A DNA stretch of 43,938 nucleotides from Sideroxydans sp. (GCA_028687425.1 JAQUAD010000020.1:1-43938), one strand, 5' to 3'. Shown: positions 8,325 to 16,955, counted from the stretch's first letter. The notes: generated from the letters alone by a model not told the origin. A program made the numbers and translations.

Positions 8325-9709
8325 GCGAGCAACCTGCACAGGTGAAGACCAAACTCGACTGGTCGGCCTACGAGAGCTACGGCAGTTTCGGCTTCGACAG
8401 CTTCGGAGACTTCGGCGGCGGCGAAACCGCGCCGGCTACAGGCGGCGGCTATGCCAAGGCAGCGGCGGTGTGCATGGGCAAGCGCCAATGCCAGAAGAAG
8501 GACAAGGGCGTGATGTGCCCCAGCTATCGCGTCACCGACGAAGATAAACATTCCACCCATCACCGTGCCGTCACGCTCAAAGCCGCGCTCGAAGGCAAGT
8601 TCGGCGAGCATCCTTTCCTGAGCGAGGAGCTGACCGAGGCGATGGAATTGTGCGTGAGCTGCAAAGGCTGCAAGAGCGAATGTCCGCATGGCGTGGATAT
8701 GGCGCTGCTGCGCGTGGAAGCGCTGGCACAACGCTGGCAGCAACTCGGCCGCGTACCGTTGCGCGAGCGGCTGTTCGCGCATACACCGCGCCTGGCCAGA
8801 CATCTGAAGCTGCTCAACTGGGTAGGCGCGTTGCGCAAGCGCGTGCCGCTGCTCGCAAAGACGATGGAGCGCTGGCTGGGCATCGCGGCAAGGCGTTCAT
8901 TGCCCAAGGCGGCAAGGCAGGATTTCCTTTCCGCTGTGCCCCATACTTTGCCGGGGAACGTGGCTGCGCGCGAAGTGGTGCTGCTGGTGGACACCTTCTC
9001 CAACCATCTCGATCCGCAGATCGCGCAGGCGGCGCTGGATGTGTTGCAAAGCGCCGGCTACACGGTACACATCGCGCAACCTGCTGCAGGTGAGCGCGCA
9101 CTGTGCTGCGGCCGTACCTATCTCTCCAGCGGGCTGATAGACGAAGCTCGCGCCGAGGCGACGCGTCTGCTGGATGCGCTGTCGCCTTTCGCTGAACGCG
9201 GCCTGCCCGTCATCGGGCTGGAACCTTCCTGTCTGTTGATGCTGCGCGATGAGTATCACGCGCTGGGTCTGGGCGAACGCGTCACGAAGCTTGCCAACGC
9301 TGCCGTGTTGCTGGAAGAGTTCCTCGCGCGTGAACACGACGCCAAGCGTCTCACCTTGCCGCTCCAACCGCTGAGCGGAAAAGTGCTGGTGCACGGTCAT
9401 TGCCATCAAAAGGCTTTCGGCGTGATGCCCGCGATGGAGAAAGTTTTGAAGCTGGTGCCGGAATTGCAGGTGGAACTCATCGAATCGAGCTGCTGCGGCA
9501 TGTCGGGTTCGTTCGGCATGGAGGCGGAGCATTACGAGGTGTCGATGCAGATGGGCGAATTGTCTTTGTTGCCCACGGTGCGTGCCGCCGCAACGGACAC
9601 ACTGCTGATCGCCAACGGCACCAGCTGCCGCCACCAGATCCGCGACGGCGCACAGCGCGAGGCGACGCATCTGGCACAAGTACTGCAGCGCGCTATCCTT
9701 CGCCGATAA
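8321..9709 (+). CDS. Fe-S oxidoreductase with two CCG domains (GlpC / D-lactate dehydrogenase C-terminal type)
   Basis: 462 aa. After a Gly/Ser-rich N-terminus, two ferredoxin-like cysteine clusters appear: C-x5-C-x7-C (CMGKRQCQKKDKGVMCP) and CVSCKGCKSECPHG. Two CCG domains follow, marked by CCGRTYLSSG and SSCCGMSGSFG. This layout equals the C-terminal half of FAD-linked D-lactate or glycolate dehydrogenases, or the GlpC subunit, in which electrons pass from a flavoprotein to quinone. No FAD-binding oxidase domain is present in this protein or its neighbours, so the partner is unknown. Its start overlaps the GST-like gene, and the in-frame extension to 8246 lies inside that gene. Probably cytoplasmic or membrane-associated. 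Confidence 0.85.
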   Translation: MSEQPAQVKTKLDWSAYESYGSFGFDSFGDFGGGETAPATGGGYAKAAAVCMGKRQCQKKDKGVMCPSYRVTDEDKHSTHHRAVTLKAALEGKFGEHPFLSEELTEAMELCVSCKGCKSECPHGVDMALLRVEALAQRWQQLGRVPLRERLFAHTPRLARHLKLLNWVGALRKRVPLLAKTMERWLGIAARRSLPKAARQDFLSAVPHTLPGNVAAREVVLLVDTFSNHLDPQIAQAALDVLQSAGYTVHIAQPAAGERALCCGRTYLSSGLIDEARAEATRLLDALSPFAERGLPVIGLEPSCLLMLRDEYHALGLGERVTKLANAAVLLEEFLAREHDAKRLTLPLQPLSGKVLVHGHCHQKAFGVMPAMEKVLKLVPELQVELIESSCCGMSGSFGMEAEHYEVSMQMGELSLLPTVRAAATDTLLIANGTSCRHQIRDGAQREATHLAQVLQRAILRR

Positions 9710-9820
9710 CTTATCGCGATACACTGCGACCATATTTCCCGCGCCCGACCCGAAATGCGCAATCCGGGTCAGGCTGCACCTTTTCCCGTACGGTATCTTG
9801 CCGCTCAAGGAGATATGGCA

Positions 9821-10687
9821 GTGAATACATCCAGGGCAGACCTGTACGCGGCACGATTCAACAAGGTGTTCGATTTCATCGATCAGCACCTGGACGAATC
9901 GCTATCCGTGGAGCAATTGAGCCAGGTCGCGCACTTCTCGAAATTTCATTTTCACCGTCAGTTCTCCGATTACTGCGGCATCAGTGTGATGCGGTACATC
10001 CAGTTGATGCGTTTGAAGCGTGCCTCTTACCGGCTGGTCTTCAACACGCTGGAACGGATCACCGACATCGCGCTGGATGCCGGATTCGAGAATCCGGAAT
10101 CGTTCTCGCGCGCGTTCAAGAACACTTTCGGGCAGACCCCGAGTGAATTCAGGCAACAGCCGAAGTGGCAACCCTGGAACGAGCGCTACCGGTTCCCCAA
10201 CATAGACAGGAGCAAACAAATGGAAGTGAAGATTTGGGAATTCGAGGAAACGCCGATCGCGGTACTGGAGCATCGCGGCCCGCCCGATCTGGTCAATGAT
10301 TCGGTGGTGCAGTTCATCGACTGGCGCAAGACCAGCGGTCTGTCACCGATCAAGACCAGCGACACCTTCGGCATCGTCTACGACAATCCGGACACGACGG
10401 CCCCTGCGGATTTCCGCTTCGACATCTGTGGCTCGGTAACGGAAGCAGTGCCCGCCAACCCGCAGGGTGTGGTCAACAAACGCATCCCGGCAGGACGCTG
10501 CGCGGTGGTGCGCCATCAGGGTTCGCATCAACGTATCGGTGAAGCGGCGTATTACTTGTATCGGGACTGGTTGCCGAACAGCGGAGAAGAGTTGCGCGAT
10601 TTCCCGCTGTTCTTCCATTACCTGAACCTGATGCCGGACACACCCGAGCATGAATTACTGACCGATGTGTATCTGCCGCTGAAGTAG
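9821..10687 (+). CDS. AraC-family regulator with GyrI-like effector domain
   Basis: N-terminal AraC/XylS DNA-binding domain with two HTHs (about 10-115: LSVEQLSQVAHFSKFHFHRQF, written as a domain, and ITDIALDAGFENPESFSRAF). A GyrI-like/SOUL small-molecule-binding domain follows (about 135-285, beginning MEVKIWEFEETPIAVLEHRG). This order is that of the Rob/SoxS-GyrI fusions that respond to hydrophobic or toxic compounds. The GTG at 9821 sits 8 nt after AAGGAG; an ATG at 9815 in the same frame is only 2 nt from it, so GTG is preferred. It is a single gene followed by hairpins. Targets unknown. Confidence 0.88.
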   Translation: MNTSRADLYAARFNKVFDFIDQHLDESLSVEQLSQVAHFSKFHFHRQFSDYCGISVMRYIQLMRLKRASYRLVFNTLERITDIALDAGFENPESFSRAFKNTFGQTPSEFRQQPKWQPWNERYRFPNIDRSKQMEVKIWEFEETPIAVLEHRGPPDLVNDSVVQFIDWRKTSGLSPIKTSDTFGIVYDNPDTTAPADFRFDICGSVTEAVPANPQGVVNKRIPAGRCAVVRHQGSHQRIGEAAYYLYRDWLPNSGEELRDFPLFFHYLNLMPDTPEHELLTDVYLPLK

Positions 10688-10706
10688 TTTTCCTGCACTT
10701 GGCCAG

Positions 10707-10731
10707 CCGCGTCCGGCCGCACCGGACGCGG
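10707..10731. repeat. Perfect 10-bp inverted repeat after the AraC-type gene
   Basis: CCGCGTCCGG-CCGCA-CCGGACGCGG. A strong hairpin without a following U run; it may aid termination together with the next hairpin. Confidence 0.5.
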
Positions 10732-10756
10732 ATTCCGCTCTACCCCCGTACCCATT

Positions 10757-10786
10757 CCCGACAACGGTTTTGCCATTGTCGGGTTT
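10757..10786 (+). terminator. Probable rho-independent terminator
   Basis: Stem CCCGACAA / TTGTCGGG (10757-10764 and 10776-10783) followed by TTT. It separates the AraC-type gene from the sigma54 promoter of the next operon. Confidence 0.6.
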
Positions 10787-10837
10787 GCTACCAAACTCCG
10801 CACACCACAAAGCCCGCCGTTACAGGCTTTTCGCCGC

Positions 10838-10852
10838 TGGCGCGATTATTGC
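10838..10852 (+). promoter_or_regulatory. sigma54 (-24/-12) promoter of the SIR2-NifZ-SagB operon
   Basis: TGGCGC-GATTA-TTGC keeps the invariant GG and GC with correct N10 spacing. It ends 38 bp before the SIR2-like start, giving a leader of about 27 nt. No perfect TGT-N10-ACA was found upstream; TGT-N10-ACC at 10777-10792 is a one-base miss placed closer than usual. Confidence 0.8.
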
Positions 10853-10890
10853 GAATGGTATGGCATCCCTACTGACAGGAGTCATACCCA

Positions 10891-11748
10891 ATGAGCACTG
10901 CATTCGAAGACATCTTTTCCGGCCTGCGCGATGGCAGCGTCGTTCCTTACCTCGGACCGGGCGCGCTGAGCGGCGTGACCGATGCTAACGGCAAGGCCAT
11001 TCCCGCCGACAGCGACAGCCTGATCCTGGCGATGAACAACGGCCAGCCGATGGCGCCCAAGCTGATGTACGAATTTCCGCGCGCGGCGATGAACGTGGAA
11101 TTGAAGCGCGGCCGCAATGCGGTGAACAAGTTCCTCGATGCCACCTATAAAGACACGCAGTGGAGCACCTCGCCCCTGCATGCCTGGCTGGGCGCACAGA
11201 AGCTGCCCTACATGATCGACGCCAACCGCGACACGCAGATGCAACTGCAATATGCCGGCACGCCGCACACCCTGGTGGTGGGCATCGCACGCATGGCGGG
11301 CACGGCCTTCCGCTTCAAACTGTTCCATTACGACGGCAGCAGCTACACCGCCGTCGAGCAGGAAGCCGTCGACAGCAGCCTGCCCATCCTGTTCAAGCCC
11401 CTGGGCACGCCGACACCGGAATCGAGCTACATCGCTTCCGATGCCGACTTCGTCGATTACATCACCGAGCTGATGGGCGGCTTCGCCATCCCGTCCTTCA
11501 TCAAGCGTTCGCGCCAGAACAAGCGCTATGTGACGCTGGGTCTTCGCCTGAACCGCGACACCGACCGCATGGTGTTCTCCGACGTGATCTTCGGCGCGGA
11601 CAAACCTGCCGGCTGGGCGCTGATCCCGCACCCGACCGACAAGGAGAAGCGTTACCTCGATCGCCTCAACATCGAGATCGTGAGTGCCGATGTGTCCGAC
11701 TTCCTCAGCGCGGCGCAAGGCGCCGGCGCAGCACTGGAAGCTGCATGA
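10891..11748 (+). CDS. Nif-associated SIR2-like domain protein
   Basis: 285 aa. The N-terminus (FSGLRDGSVVPYLGPGALSGV) resembles the nucleotide-binding opening of SIR2-like proteins with a GPG in the loop. The rest (HAWLGAQKLPYMIDANRDTQMQL, TPHTLVVGIARMAGTAFRFK) is a divergent Rossmann-type core. Catalytic NAD-dependent deacylase residues cannot be confirmed by eye. Genes of this type are found in nif clusters of several proteobacteria, without known function. It is the first gene after a sigma54 promoter and its stop overlaps the next start (ATGA), so it is co-expressed with hemerythrin, nifZ and the SagB-like gene. A role in protecting or modifying nitrogenase is inference only. Confidence 0.75.
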   Translation: MSTAFEDIFSGLRDGSVVPYLGPGALSGVTDANGKAIPADSDSLILAMNNGQPMAPKLMYEFPRAAMNVELKRGRNAVNKFLDATYKDTQWSTSPLHAWLGAQKLPYMIDANRDTQMQLQYAGTPHTLVVGIARMAGTAFRFKLFHYDGSSYTAVEQEAVDSSLPILFKPLGTPTPESSYIASDADFVDYITELMGGFAIPSFIKRSRQNKRYVTLGLRLNRDTDRMVFSDVIFGADKPAGWALIPHPTDKEKRYLDRLNIEIVSADVSDFLSAAQGAGAALEAA

Positions 11749-12155
11749 CGCATCCGGCTGCATGGAACGACGCGCGCCATACACTGGGCATGGCGGAATT
11801 CGACGATACCCACCGCGAATTCATCGAGCAGGTGGCCGCACTCAACGCAGCGAGTGTGGCCGAATTCCCGGCGCTGTTCCAGACGCTGGTGAACCATACG
11901 CGTGAACATTTCATCGCAGAGGGTAAACTGATGCGCGAATCGAAATATCGCGGCCTGCCGGAACACGAGGGCGAGCATCACCGCGTGCTGGGTGAGCTGC
12001 AACAGCTCAACCGCAGTCTCAAGCGCGGCCACCTGCCGCTGGTGCGCGCCTATGTGAAGGAAGGCCTGATGGATTGGTTCGACACACACGTCGCGATGAT
12101 GGATGCGGCGCTGGCGATGCATCTTAAGCGTCTGGCGAATAGCCACCCCGGATAA
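11745..12155 (+). CDS. Bacteriohemerythrin (stand-alone)
   Basis: 136-residue four-helix diiron O2-binding protein. Ligands: H23 (DDTHREF), HxxxE 55-59, HxxxH 74-78 and HxxxxD 115-120. All are present, so O2 binding is expected. Starting inside the stop of the SIR2-like gene (ATGA), it belongs to the sigma54 operon. In a nif operon an O2 buffer or O2 delivery role that shields nitrogenase is plausible; this is inference. No signal peptide. Confidence 0.9.
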   Translation: MTHPAAWNDARHTLGMAEFDDTHREFIEQVAALNAASVAEFPALFQTLVNHTREHFIAEGKLMRESKYRGLPEHEGEHHRVLGELQQLNRSLKRGHLPLVRAYVKEGLMDWFDTHVAMMDAALAMHLKRLANSHPG

Positions 12156-12175
12156 TGGAATTCGCCATGCACGCT

Positions 12176-12235
12176 TCCCCCACCCCAACCCTCCCCCGGA
12201 GGGAGAGGGGGCGAACGAATCGCTACGCGAGTTTC
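12176..12235. repeat. Dispersed intergenic repeat, copy 1
   Basis: Lies between the hemerythrin and nifZ genes: a CCTCCCCCGGAGGGAGAGG-type palindrome followed by GGCGAACGAATCGCT and ACGCGAGT. The same block, GGCGAACGAGTCGCT-GCGCGAGT, recurs at 39690-39730 inside the end of nifL. Confidence 0.65.
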
Positions 12236-12261
12236 AGATCAACGAAACAGAAGGAGACGGC

Positions 12262-12531
12262 ATGAGCATGTACAACATGGGCGACATGGTGTTCGCCGCG
12301 ATCGACCTTTACAACGAGCCGGTGGAAGAGACCGGCGAGAGCGGCATCCCCGACATGGAGGTGGGCGCATTGCTGGCCGCAGCCGGCACGCGCGGCGTGG
12401 TGGTCAATGTCGGCCACGCCAAGGAGCTGCCGGACGAAGAGATCTATCTGGTGCGTTTCGAGATCGACGCCGAGGGCACGCTGGGTGAACCCATCGGTTG
12501 TCTGACGGACGAACTGAGCGGACTGAATTAA
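12262..12531 (+). CDS. nifZ: NifZ-family protein
   Basis: 89 aa matching the NifZ domain: GDMVFAAIDLYN, then EVGALLAAAGTRGVVVNVGH, EIYLVRFE and a final GEPIGCLTDEL. NifZ assists maturation of the second P-cluster of the MoFe protein in Azotobacter. The ATG follows AAGGAGACGGC; the long in-frame extension upstream is the repeat at 12176-12235 and is not credible. It is shorter than some NifZ proteins, which carry an extra C-terminal tail. Third gene of the sigma54 operon. Confidence 0.85.
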   Translation: MSMYNMGDMVFAAIDLYNEPVEETGESGIPDMEVGALLAAAGTRGVVVNVGHAKELPDEEIYLVRFEIDAEGTLGEPIGCLTDELSGLN

Positions 12532-12533
12532 GG

Positions 12534-14066
12534 ATGAAGGATGCACGCGCTGCGTGCGTGATGGATTATCACGCGCGCAGCAAACACGCACTCGATCGCT
12601 ACGCTGCCGGGCCCGGCACGCTGGACTGGGATGCGCAGCCCGCCGCGTTCCGCTACTGGGCAGGTTGCACGCAGACCGCCTTGCCGCGCGATGTCGTCGT
12701 CGATGACATCGCTTGGGGCGCGCTCGGTGCGACGCGCGCAGCATTGCCATTCGACACCCGCACACTCGGCTCCTTCTTACGCCTGTCGCTAGGCCTCACT
12801 GCATGGAAGGAGTACGCCGGTTCGCGCTGGTCGCTACGCGCGCATCCTTCCTCCGGCAATCTGCACCCGACCGAAAGCTGGCTCATCACTTCGCAAGTGG
12901 CGGATGTCGCCGACGGCCTGCACCACTATCAGAACTTGCAGCACGCGCTGGAGCGCCGCGCATGGAACGAAGAAGCCTCTGCGCCCGGCGTGTGGCTGGG
13001 CTTCACTTCCATCCATTGGCGCGAGGCGTGGAAGTACGGCGAGCGCGCCTTCCGTTATTGCCAGCTGGACATGGGCCATGTGCTGGCCGCCGTGAGTTAC
13101 GCGGCAGCGCTGCACGGCTGGCAACCGCGCTTGCTGGCGCTGGATGAACACAAGGTCGCGCGCACACTCGGCGTGGATCGCGATGCTGATTTTGCAAACG
13201 TGGAAGCTGAGGAAGCGGAAGTGATCGTGGCGCTGCATGCCGACGGCGATGCACCCACGACATGGCAACACTACGCAGGCACACCCGGCCTGCTCGACCC
13301 GAAGCCCTTATACCAATGGCCGGTGATCAATGAAGTGAGTGCTGCCACGCGCGGCACGCCGCCTGCGACACCGGCAGCGACGCAGACCGTCGCCACGCAC
13401 GCGAACGAATCAGACATCCGCGCCACACAAGTGATATTGAAGCGCCGCAGCGCGCAAGCCTTCGATGGTGAGTCAGTGATGCCGCAGTCGTTGTTCAAAC
13501 GCATGCTCGCTGGTCTGCTGGCAGGCGGCTCGCCGGTGTGGAATCTGTGGCCGCATACGCCGCGTGTGCATCCGGTGTTGCTGGTGCATCGCGTGGAAGG
13601 AGTCGCGCCCGGCGTATATGTGTTGCCGCGTTGCGATGCATCTATCGAACCCTTGCGCGCCGCGATGCGCGACAGCTTCAACTGGCAACGCGCCGATGAG
13701 TCGCTGCCGCTGTACCAGCTCATCGCTGCGCGCGCAGGAAAAACCGCGCGCACGCTGTCCTGCCATCAGGACATTGCCACGCATTGCGCCGTCACCTTCA
13801 TGATGGTGGCCGAGTTCGCCGCGCCCATCGAGCAAGATCCTGCCGCCTACCGCCATCTGCATTGGGAAGCGGGCATGCTGGGCCACATCGTCACGCTGGA
13901 AGCCGAAGCCGCCGGTTGGCGCGGCACCGGCATCGGCTGCTTCTTCGACGATGCCGACCACGAAGTGCTCGGCTTCAAGGACACGCAGTTCCAGGTGATC
14001 TATCACTACGCGGTCGGCATGGCGCTGGACGATGCGCGCATCCTGACCCTGCCGGCCTATGCATGA
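12534..14066 (+). CDS. SagB/ThcOx-type FMN nitroreductase-family protein, two-domain
   Basis: 510 aa with two nitroreductase-like halves. The first (about 55-230) includes LRAHPSSGNLHPTESWLI, the SagB signature. The second (about 300-500) starts ATQVILKRRSAQAFDGES and holds VTFMMVAEFA and EAGMLGHIVTLEAEAAGWRGTG-like cofactor contacts. SagB/ThcOx enzymes oxidise azolines in RiPP pathways using FMN, but related two-domain proteins occur in nif clusters with no RiPP partner. The ATG at 12534 begins 3 nt after the nifZ stop; an ATG at 12561 (MDYHARSK) also suits the family N-terminus. The reaction is unknown; a flavin redox role for nitrogenase is inference. Confidence 0.8.
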   Translation: MKDARAACVMDYHARSKHALDRYAAGPGTLDWDAQPAAFRYWAGCTQTALPRDVVVDDIAWGALGATRAALPFDTRTLGSFLRLSLGLTAWKEYAGSRWSLRAHPSSGNLHPTESWLITSQVADVADGLHHYQNLQHALERRAWNEEASAPGVWLGFTSIHWREAWKYGERAFRYCQLDMGHVLAAVSYAAALHGWQPRLLALDEHKVARTLGVDRDADFANVEAEEAEVIVALHADGDAPTTWQHYAGTPGLLDPKPLYQWPVINEVSAATRGTPPATPAATQTVATHANESDIRATQVILKRRSAQAFDGESVMPQSLFKRMLAGLLAGGSPVWNLWPHTPRVHPVLLVHRVEGVAPGVYVLPRCDASIEPLRAAMRDSFNWQRADESLPLYQLIAARAGKTARTLSCHQDIATHCAVTFMMVAEFAAPIEQDPAAYRHLHWEAGMLGHIVTLEAEAAGWRGTGIGCFFDDADHEVLGFKDTQFQVIYHYAVGMALDDARILTLPAYA

Positions 14067-14159
14067 CCGCCTGCGACATGGAGCCGGGGATGCAGCGAAC
14101 TCTTTGCACACCATGCACTCAGAGTGCACTCTAGCAATGAACTCAGTAAAGGAACACGC

Positions 14160-14630
14160 ATGAACGACAACCAACTCCGCTGCTGGCTTTCGCAAGCCCG
14201 TTTCCACGTCAGCGATCCGGTTGAGACCGACATCAACCGTCCGCTGGCCAACAGCACCACTCCGCTGATGTATGCCGCGCAAACCGGCGATCTGGACGCG
14301 ATCAAGTCACTGTTGAAGCGCGGTGCCGACCCGGCCTTGCTGAATACGGATGGCAACGGCGCCTTGTGGTTCGCCTGTTTTTCCGGCAGCGAGGCATGCG
14401 TGGCCAAACTCATCAAGGCCGGCGCACCGCTGGACACGCAGAACGTGAACGGCGCGACCGCGTTAATCTATTGCGCTTCGGCCAGTAAGGCACCGCTGGT
14501 GAAACTGCTGCTGGATGCAGGCGCGAATACCGTGCTGAAGACCCACGACGATTTCACCGCACTGGAACTGGCGGCCGATCTGGAATGCCTGCGCCTGCTC
14601 AAGAACGCCAGCAAAGCTGTCCATGCCTGA
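14160..14630 (+). CDS. Ankyrin-repeat protein of the nif operon
   Basis: 156 aa with about three to four ankyrin repeats. TTPLMYAAQTGDLDAIKSLL and KRGADPALLNTDGN start the first; NGALWFACFSGSEACVAKLI, NGATALIYCASASKAPLVKLL and FTALELAADLECLRLL follow. A binding scaffold for another protein, not an enzyme. AAGGAACACGC precedes the ATG. It is 93 bp downstream of the SagB-like gene and overlaps the next gene. The partner is unknown; the co-transcribed SIR2-like or SagB-like proteins or nitrogenase itself are candidates. Confidence 0.88.
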   Translation: MNDNQLRCWLSQARFHVSDPVETDINRPLANSTTPLMYAAQTGDLDAIKSLLKRGADPALLNTDGNGALWFACFSGSEACVAKLIKAGAPLDTQNVNGATALIYCASASKAPLVKLLLDAGANTVLKTHDDFTALELAADLECLRLLKNASKAVHA

Positions 14631-14940
14631 GACACCATACTCCGTTGCCAGCGTGCAGCACCGCGTGATGGGTCAGCAGATCCGCCTGCGTTTCGCAGAC
14701 GACATCGAGCTGCGCTTCACGCCTGCCGAGGCCTCCAGCCTGTCGCTGGCACTAGTGGCGGTGAGTCTCGGCATCAGCCCCGAGCGCGAGATCTACATGA
14801 GCCCCATCGCCAGCGATGCGGCGTTCGTCGGTGCCGTGACGGATGCGGGCATGCGGATCGACAGCACCGGAACAGGCATCTGTTTGCAATGGGCAGAGGT
14901 GGAACAACTGGCTGCAGCCCTTGCGACTGCGATCGGTTGA
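14623..14940 (+). CDS. Small conserved nif-operon protein, function unknown
   Basis: 105 aa, starts inside the end of the ankyrin gene (8-bp overlap), so it is translationally coupled. Segments HRVMGQQIRLRFADDIELRF, ASSLSLALVAVSLGISPE and EREIYMSPIASDAAFVG suggest a small alpha/beta fold. No family is recognised with confidence. Last gene of the sigma54 operon; the next gene is convergent, 20 bp away. Confidence 0.65.
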   Translation: MPETPYSVASVQHRVMGQQIRLRFADDIELRFTPAEASSLSLALVAVSLGISPEREIYMSPIASDAAFVGAVTDAGMRIDSTGTGICLQWAEVEQLAAALATAIG

Positions 14941-14960
14941 TCACCCGCTGCGTACCGCCC

Positions 14961-16052
14961 CTAATCTCCCGCCTTGGGCTGGTATTGCTCGGTGGCGAAG
15001 CGCTTGACGCGTATCTCCACCGGTTCGTTCTCAGCACCGCGCAGCACCGAGATCACGGCTTCGGAATCAACCGGGCCACGGAACTTCATCCACACTTCGA
15101 TCGGCGATAAAGTGCTCAGCGGGATGCCATCGACGGCCACGATGCGATCTTTGGATTGGAGACCGGCCAACGTCAGCGGCGTGTTCTCGGCCACTTCGCC
15201 TACATTGATCTCCGCAACATGGTCATACATGCCTAGCTGGAGACCGGTGACGCCCGGCCCCATCGGACCTTTCAACACCATCTCGACCTTACGCTTTTCC
15301 GTCACCTCCACACTGCTGCAGAAGTCATCGAGTATCGACATCTGCGTCGCAGCACGATATTTGTTGCGCGTGTAGTGCAGGACGATGGTGCTGTTGTCCG
15401 CACTGATCTCGCCCGTCACCTCCCCCGTCTCTTCCGGGATCTTGCACTTGTCTGCCTTGATCGCACCGTGCCACCAGACACCGCTCAGAGCCGATCCGGA
15501 ACGCTCCATGCGGTATACGACCTGCTCGTTGCTGAAGACCGGCACCGACCCGACCAGCGTATAGGTCGACACCACTTCATCCTCGGTCACGCCGTGATGG
15601 TCGGTCGCCAGCGTGAAACGGTTGCCCTTGATGTTTAGCCGATACGGCGTGCCATCCGGCTCCAGCCAGGTGCCGACCATGGAGGTGACCTTGGCTGCCT
15701 GTTCCTGCCGGAACTCCAGCTTGATGATCTCGTCCTCCACCTTCATCGCATCTTCCGCGTTCGGCACCAGTTCCAGATAGCGACGGTAACTGCTGATCGC
15801 CTGCGCATATTTACCCAGCTTGGATTGCACCGAACCCAGGTTGAACCATGCCGCCGACAAGCCGGGATCCAGTTCCGTTGCACGACCGAACTCGTTCGCG
15901 GCCAGTTCGAGTTCGGAATTCGTCTTGGCCATCTCGATGGCGGCCACCCCGCGCACCATGTGCTTGCGCGCATCCGCCGCCGTCTCCTCGGCAAGTACGG
16001 TATTGGCGGACAACAGCGCCAGCAGCGACATCATGTACAAGAGCGTTCTCAT
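14961..16052 (-). CDS. Exported TPR-PDZ protein
   Basis: 363 aa with a signal peptide (residues 1-21, cleavage after TVLA). One to two TPR motifs lie at about 45-105 (SAAWFNLGSVQSKLGKYAQA), a beta-rich middle domain with WLEPDGTPYRLNIKGNRFTL at about 125-250, and a C-terminal PDZ domain at about 268-350 (PGVTGLQLG, AGLQSKDRIVAVDGIPLSTL). No protease residues. A GGAGAATAAG site precedes the ATG. It is the last gene of a three-gene operon of exported proteins. A periplasmic scaffold or assembly role is inference. Confidence 0.8.
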   Translation of the reverse strand: MRTLLYMMSLLALLSANTVLAEETAADARKHMVRGVAAIEMAKTNSELELAANEFGRATELDPGLSAAWFNLGSVQSKLGKYAQAISSYRRYLELVPNAEDAMKVEDEIIKLEFRQEQAAKVTSMVGTWLEPDGTPYRLNIKGNRFTLATDHHGVTEDEVVSTYTLVGSVPVFSNEQVVYRMERSGSALSGVWWHGAIKADKCKIPEETGEVTGEISADNSTIVLHYTRNKYRAATQMSILDDFCSSVEVTEKRKVEMVLKGPMGPGVTGLQLGMYDHVAEINVGEVAENTPLTLAGLQSKDRIVAVDGIPLSTLSPIEVWMKFRGPVDSEAVISVLRGAENEPVEIRVKRFATEQYQPKAGD

Positions 16053-16073
16053 CTTATTCTCCGTTTTATAGAT

Positions 16074-16955
16074 TCATTGCTGAGCCCCCGCCCGCTGCCG
16101 GGCGGCGGCTTCCTGTTTTTCCAGCGCGGCCAACTCGTTCGCAGTCTTTTCGCGATCCGCCTTGGCCTTGGCCAGCGCCGCCTTGGCGCGGCGCAGGGCA
16201 TCGCTCTCGCCGGCGGGCTTGTCACTCTTCTTCGCCGATTCACGCTCGACTTCGCGTTCAGCCTGCACGACCGCGCTTTCCCGTTCGTTCAGTAAGCCAC
16301 GCGTGGCGGTGATCTGCTGCAGTAGTTCCTGCAGCAGGGACGTAAGCTGGTCCGCCGAAGCGGGCGTAGCCTCGTCCACCGCCACTGGTGGCGAAGCGTC
16401 GGGCACGGCCGGCGTCACCGGGCTGCAATCCTTGGCACGGTTCTCCCAGCTGTCGCGCGTCTCTTCCGGGCGCAGCGCGGTATTGCGGCTGGCGCAATCC
16501 AGTTGCGACCGCGCCGTGCCGCCGACAGGCGGGGCAGGCTTGAGCAGGATGGTGCGCTCCGGCGTCACCGGCCCCACGCCTTTCAGCGTGCCCAGCAACT
16601 GCTGACGGTCCGACGCAGCCTGCTGCCTTTCCTGCTCGGCCTGCTTCTGTTTGGCGGCCTGCTGTTTCTTTTGCAGCTCGGCGGCCGCCTTGTCTTCCGA
16701 CGGCTTGGCCTTGCCCTTCTCTTGTCCGGTACGCGGGTACATGCCCGGCTTGTAATAGCAGCCGCCGCTGTAGTCGCCGGCCGGCCGGCTCATGCGGTAG
16801 GAGTTGCACTCCTTCTCGCTCGCCCAGCAGTGGCCGGACGAACCCGAGTATTTCCTGACCACTGCCGACCAGTCGAGGCAGTATTCCGCCTGTGCCAGCG
16901 CGCTCCATAGCAGCATGCCGGCCATCACCGCGAACTGTGTCGCCCGCGCACTCAT
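16074..16955 (-). CDS. Exported Cys-rich / coiled-coil protein, function unknown
   Basis: 293 aa. Signal peptide at about 1-24 (MSARATQFAVMAGMLLWSALA), then a short Cys-rich domain (YCLDWSAVVRKYSG, HCWASEKECNSYRM, GGCYYKPGMYPR). A Lys/Gln/Ala-rich coiled coil follows (about 75-125), then a Pro/Ala linker and a second long Glu/Lys/Ala coiled coil (about 205-290). The start at 16955 overlaps the FecR-gene stop (ATGA) and has GGAGGA 6 nt upstream; the frame upstream of this is not coding. Probably periplasmic. No family recognised. Confidence 0.7.
   Translation of the reverse strand: MSARATQFAVMAGMLLWSALAQAEYCLDWSAVVRKYSGSSGHCWASEKECNSYRMSRPAGDYSGGCYYKPGMYPRTGQEKGKAKPSEDKAAAELQKKQQAAKQKQAEQERQQAASDRQQLLGTLKGVGPVTPERTILLKPAPPVGGTARSQLDCASRNTALRPEETRDSWENRAKDCSPVTPAVPDASPPVAVDEATPASADQLTSLLQELLQQITATRGLLNERESAVVQAEREVERESAKKSDKPAGESDALRRAKAALAKAKADREKTANELAALEKQEAAARQRAGAQQ

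Noticed and set aside
10777-10792. TGT-N10-ACC as a NifA site for the SIR2 operon
   Set aside because: One base off the consensus, only about 46 bp from the -24 element, and overlapping a terminator stem.
12103-12261. N-terminal extension of NifZ
   Set aside because: Encodes the dispersed repeat and the end of the hemerythrin gene; a strong ribosome site marks the ATG at 12262.
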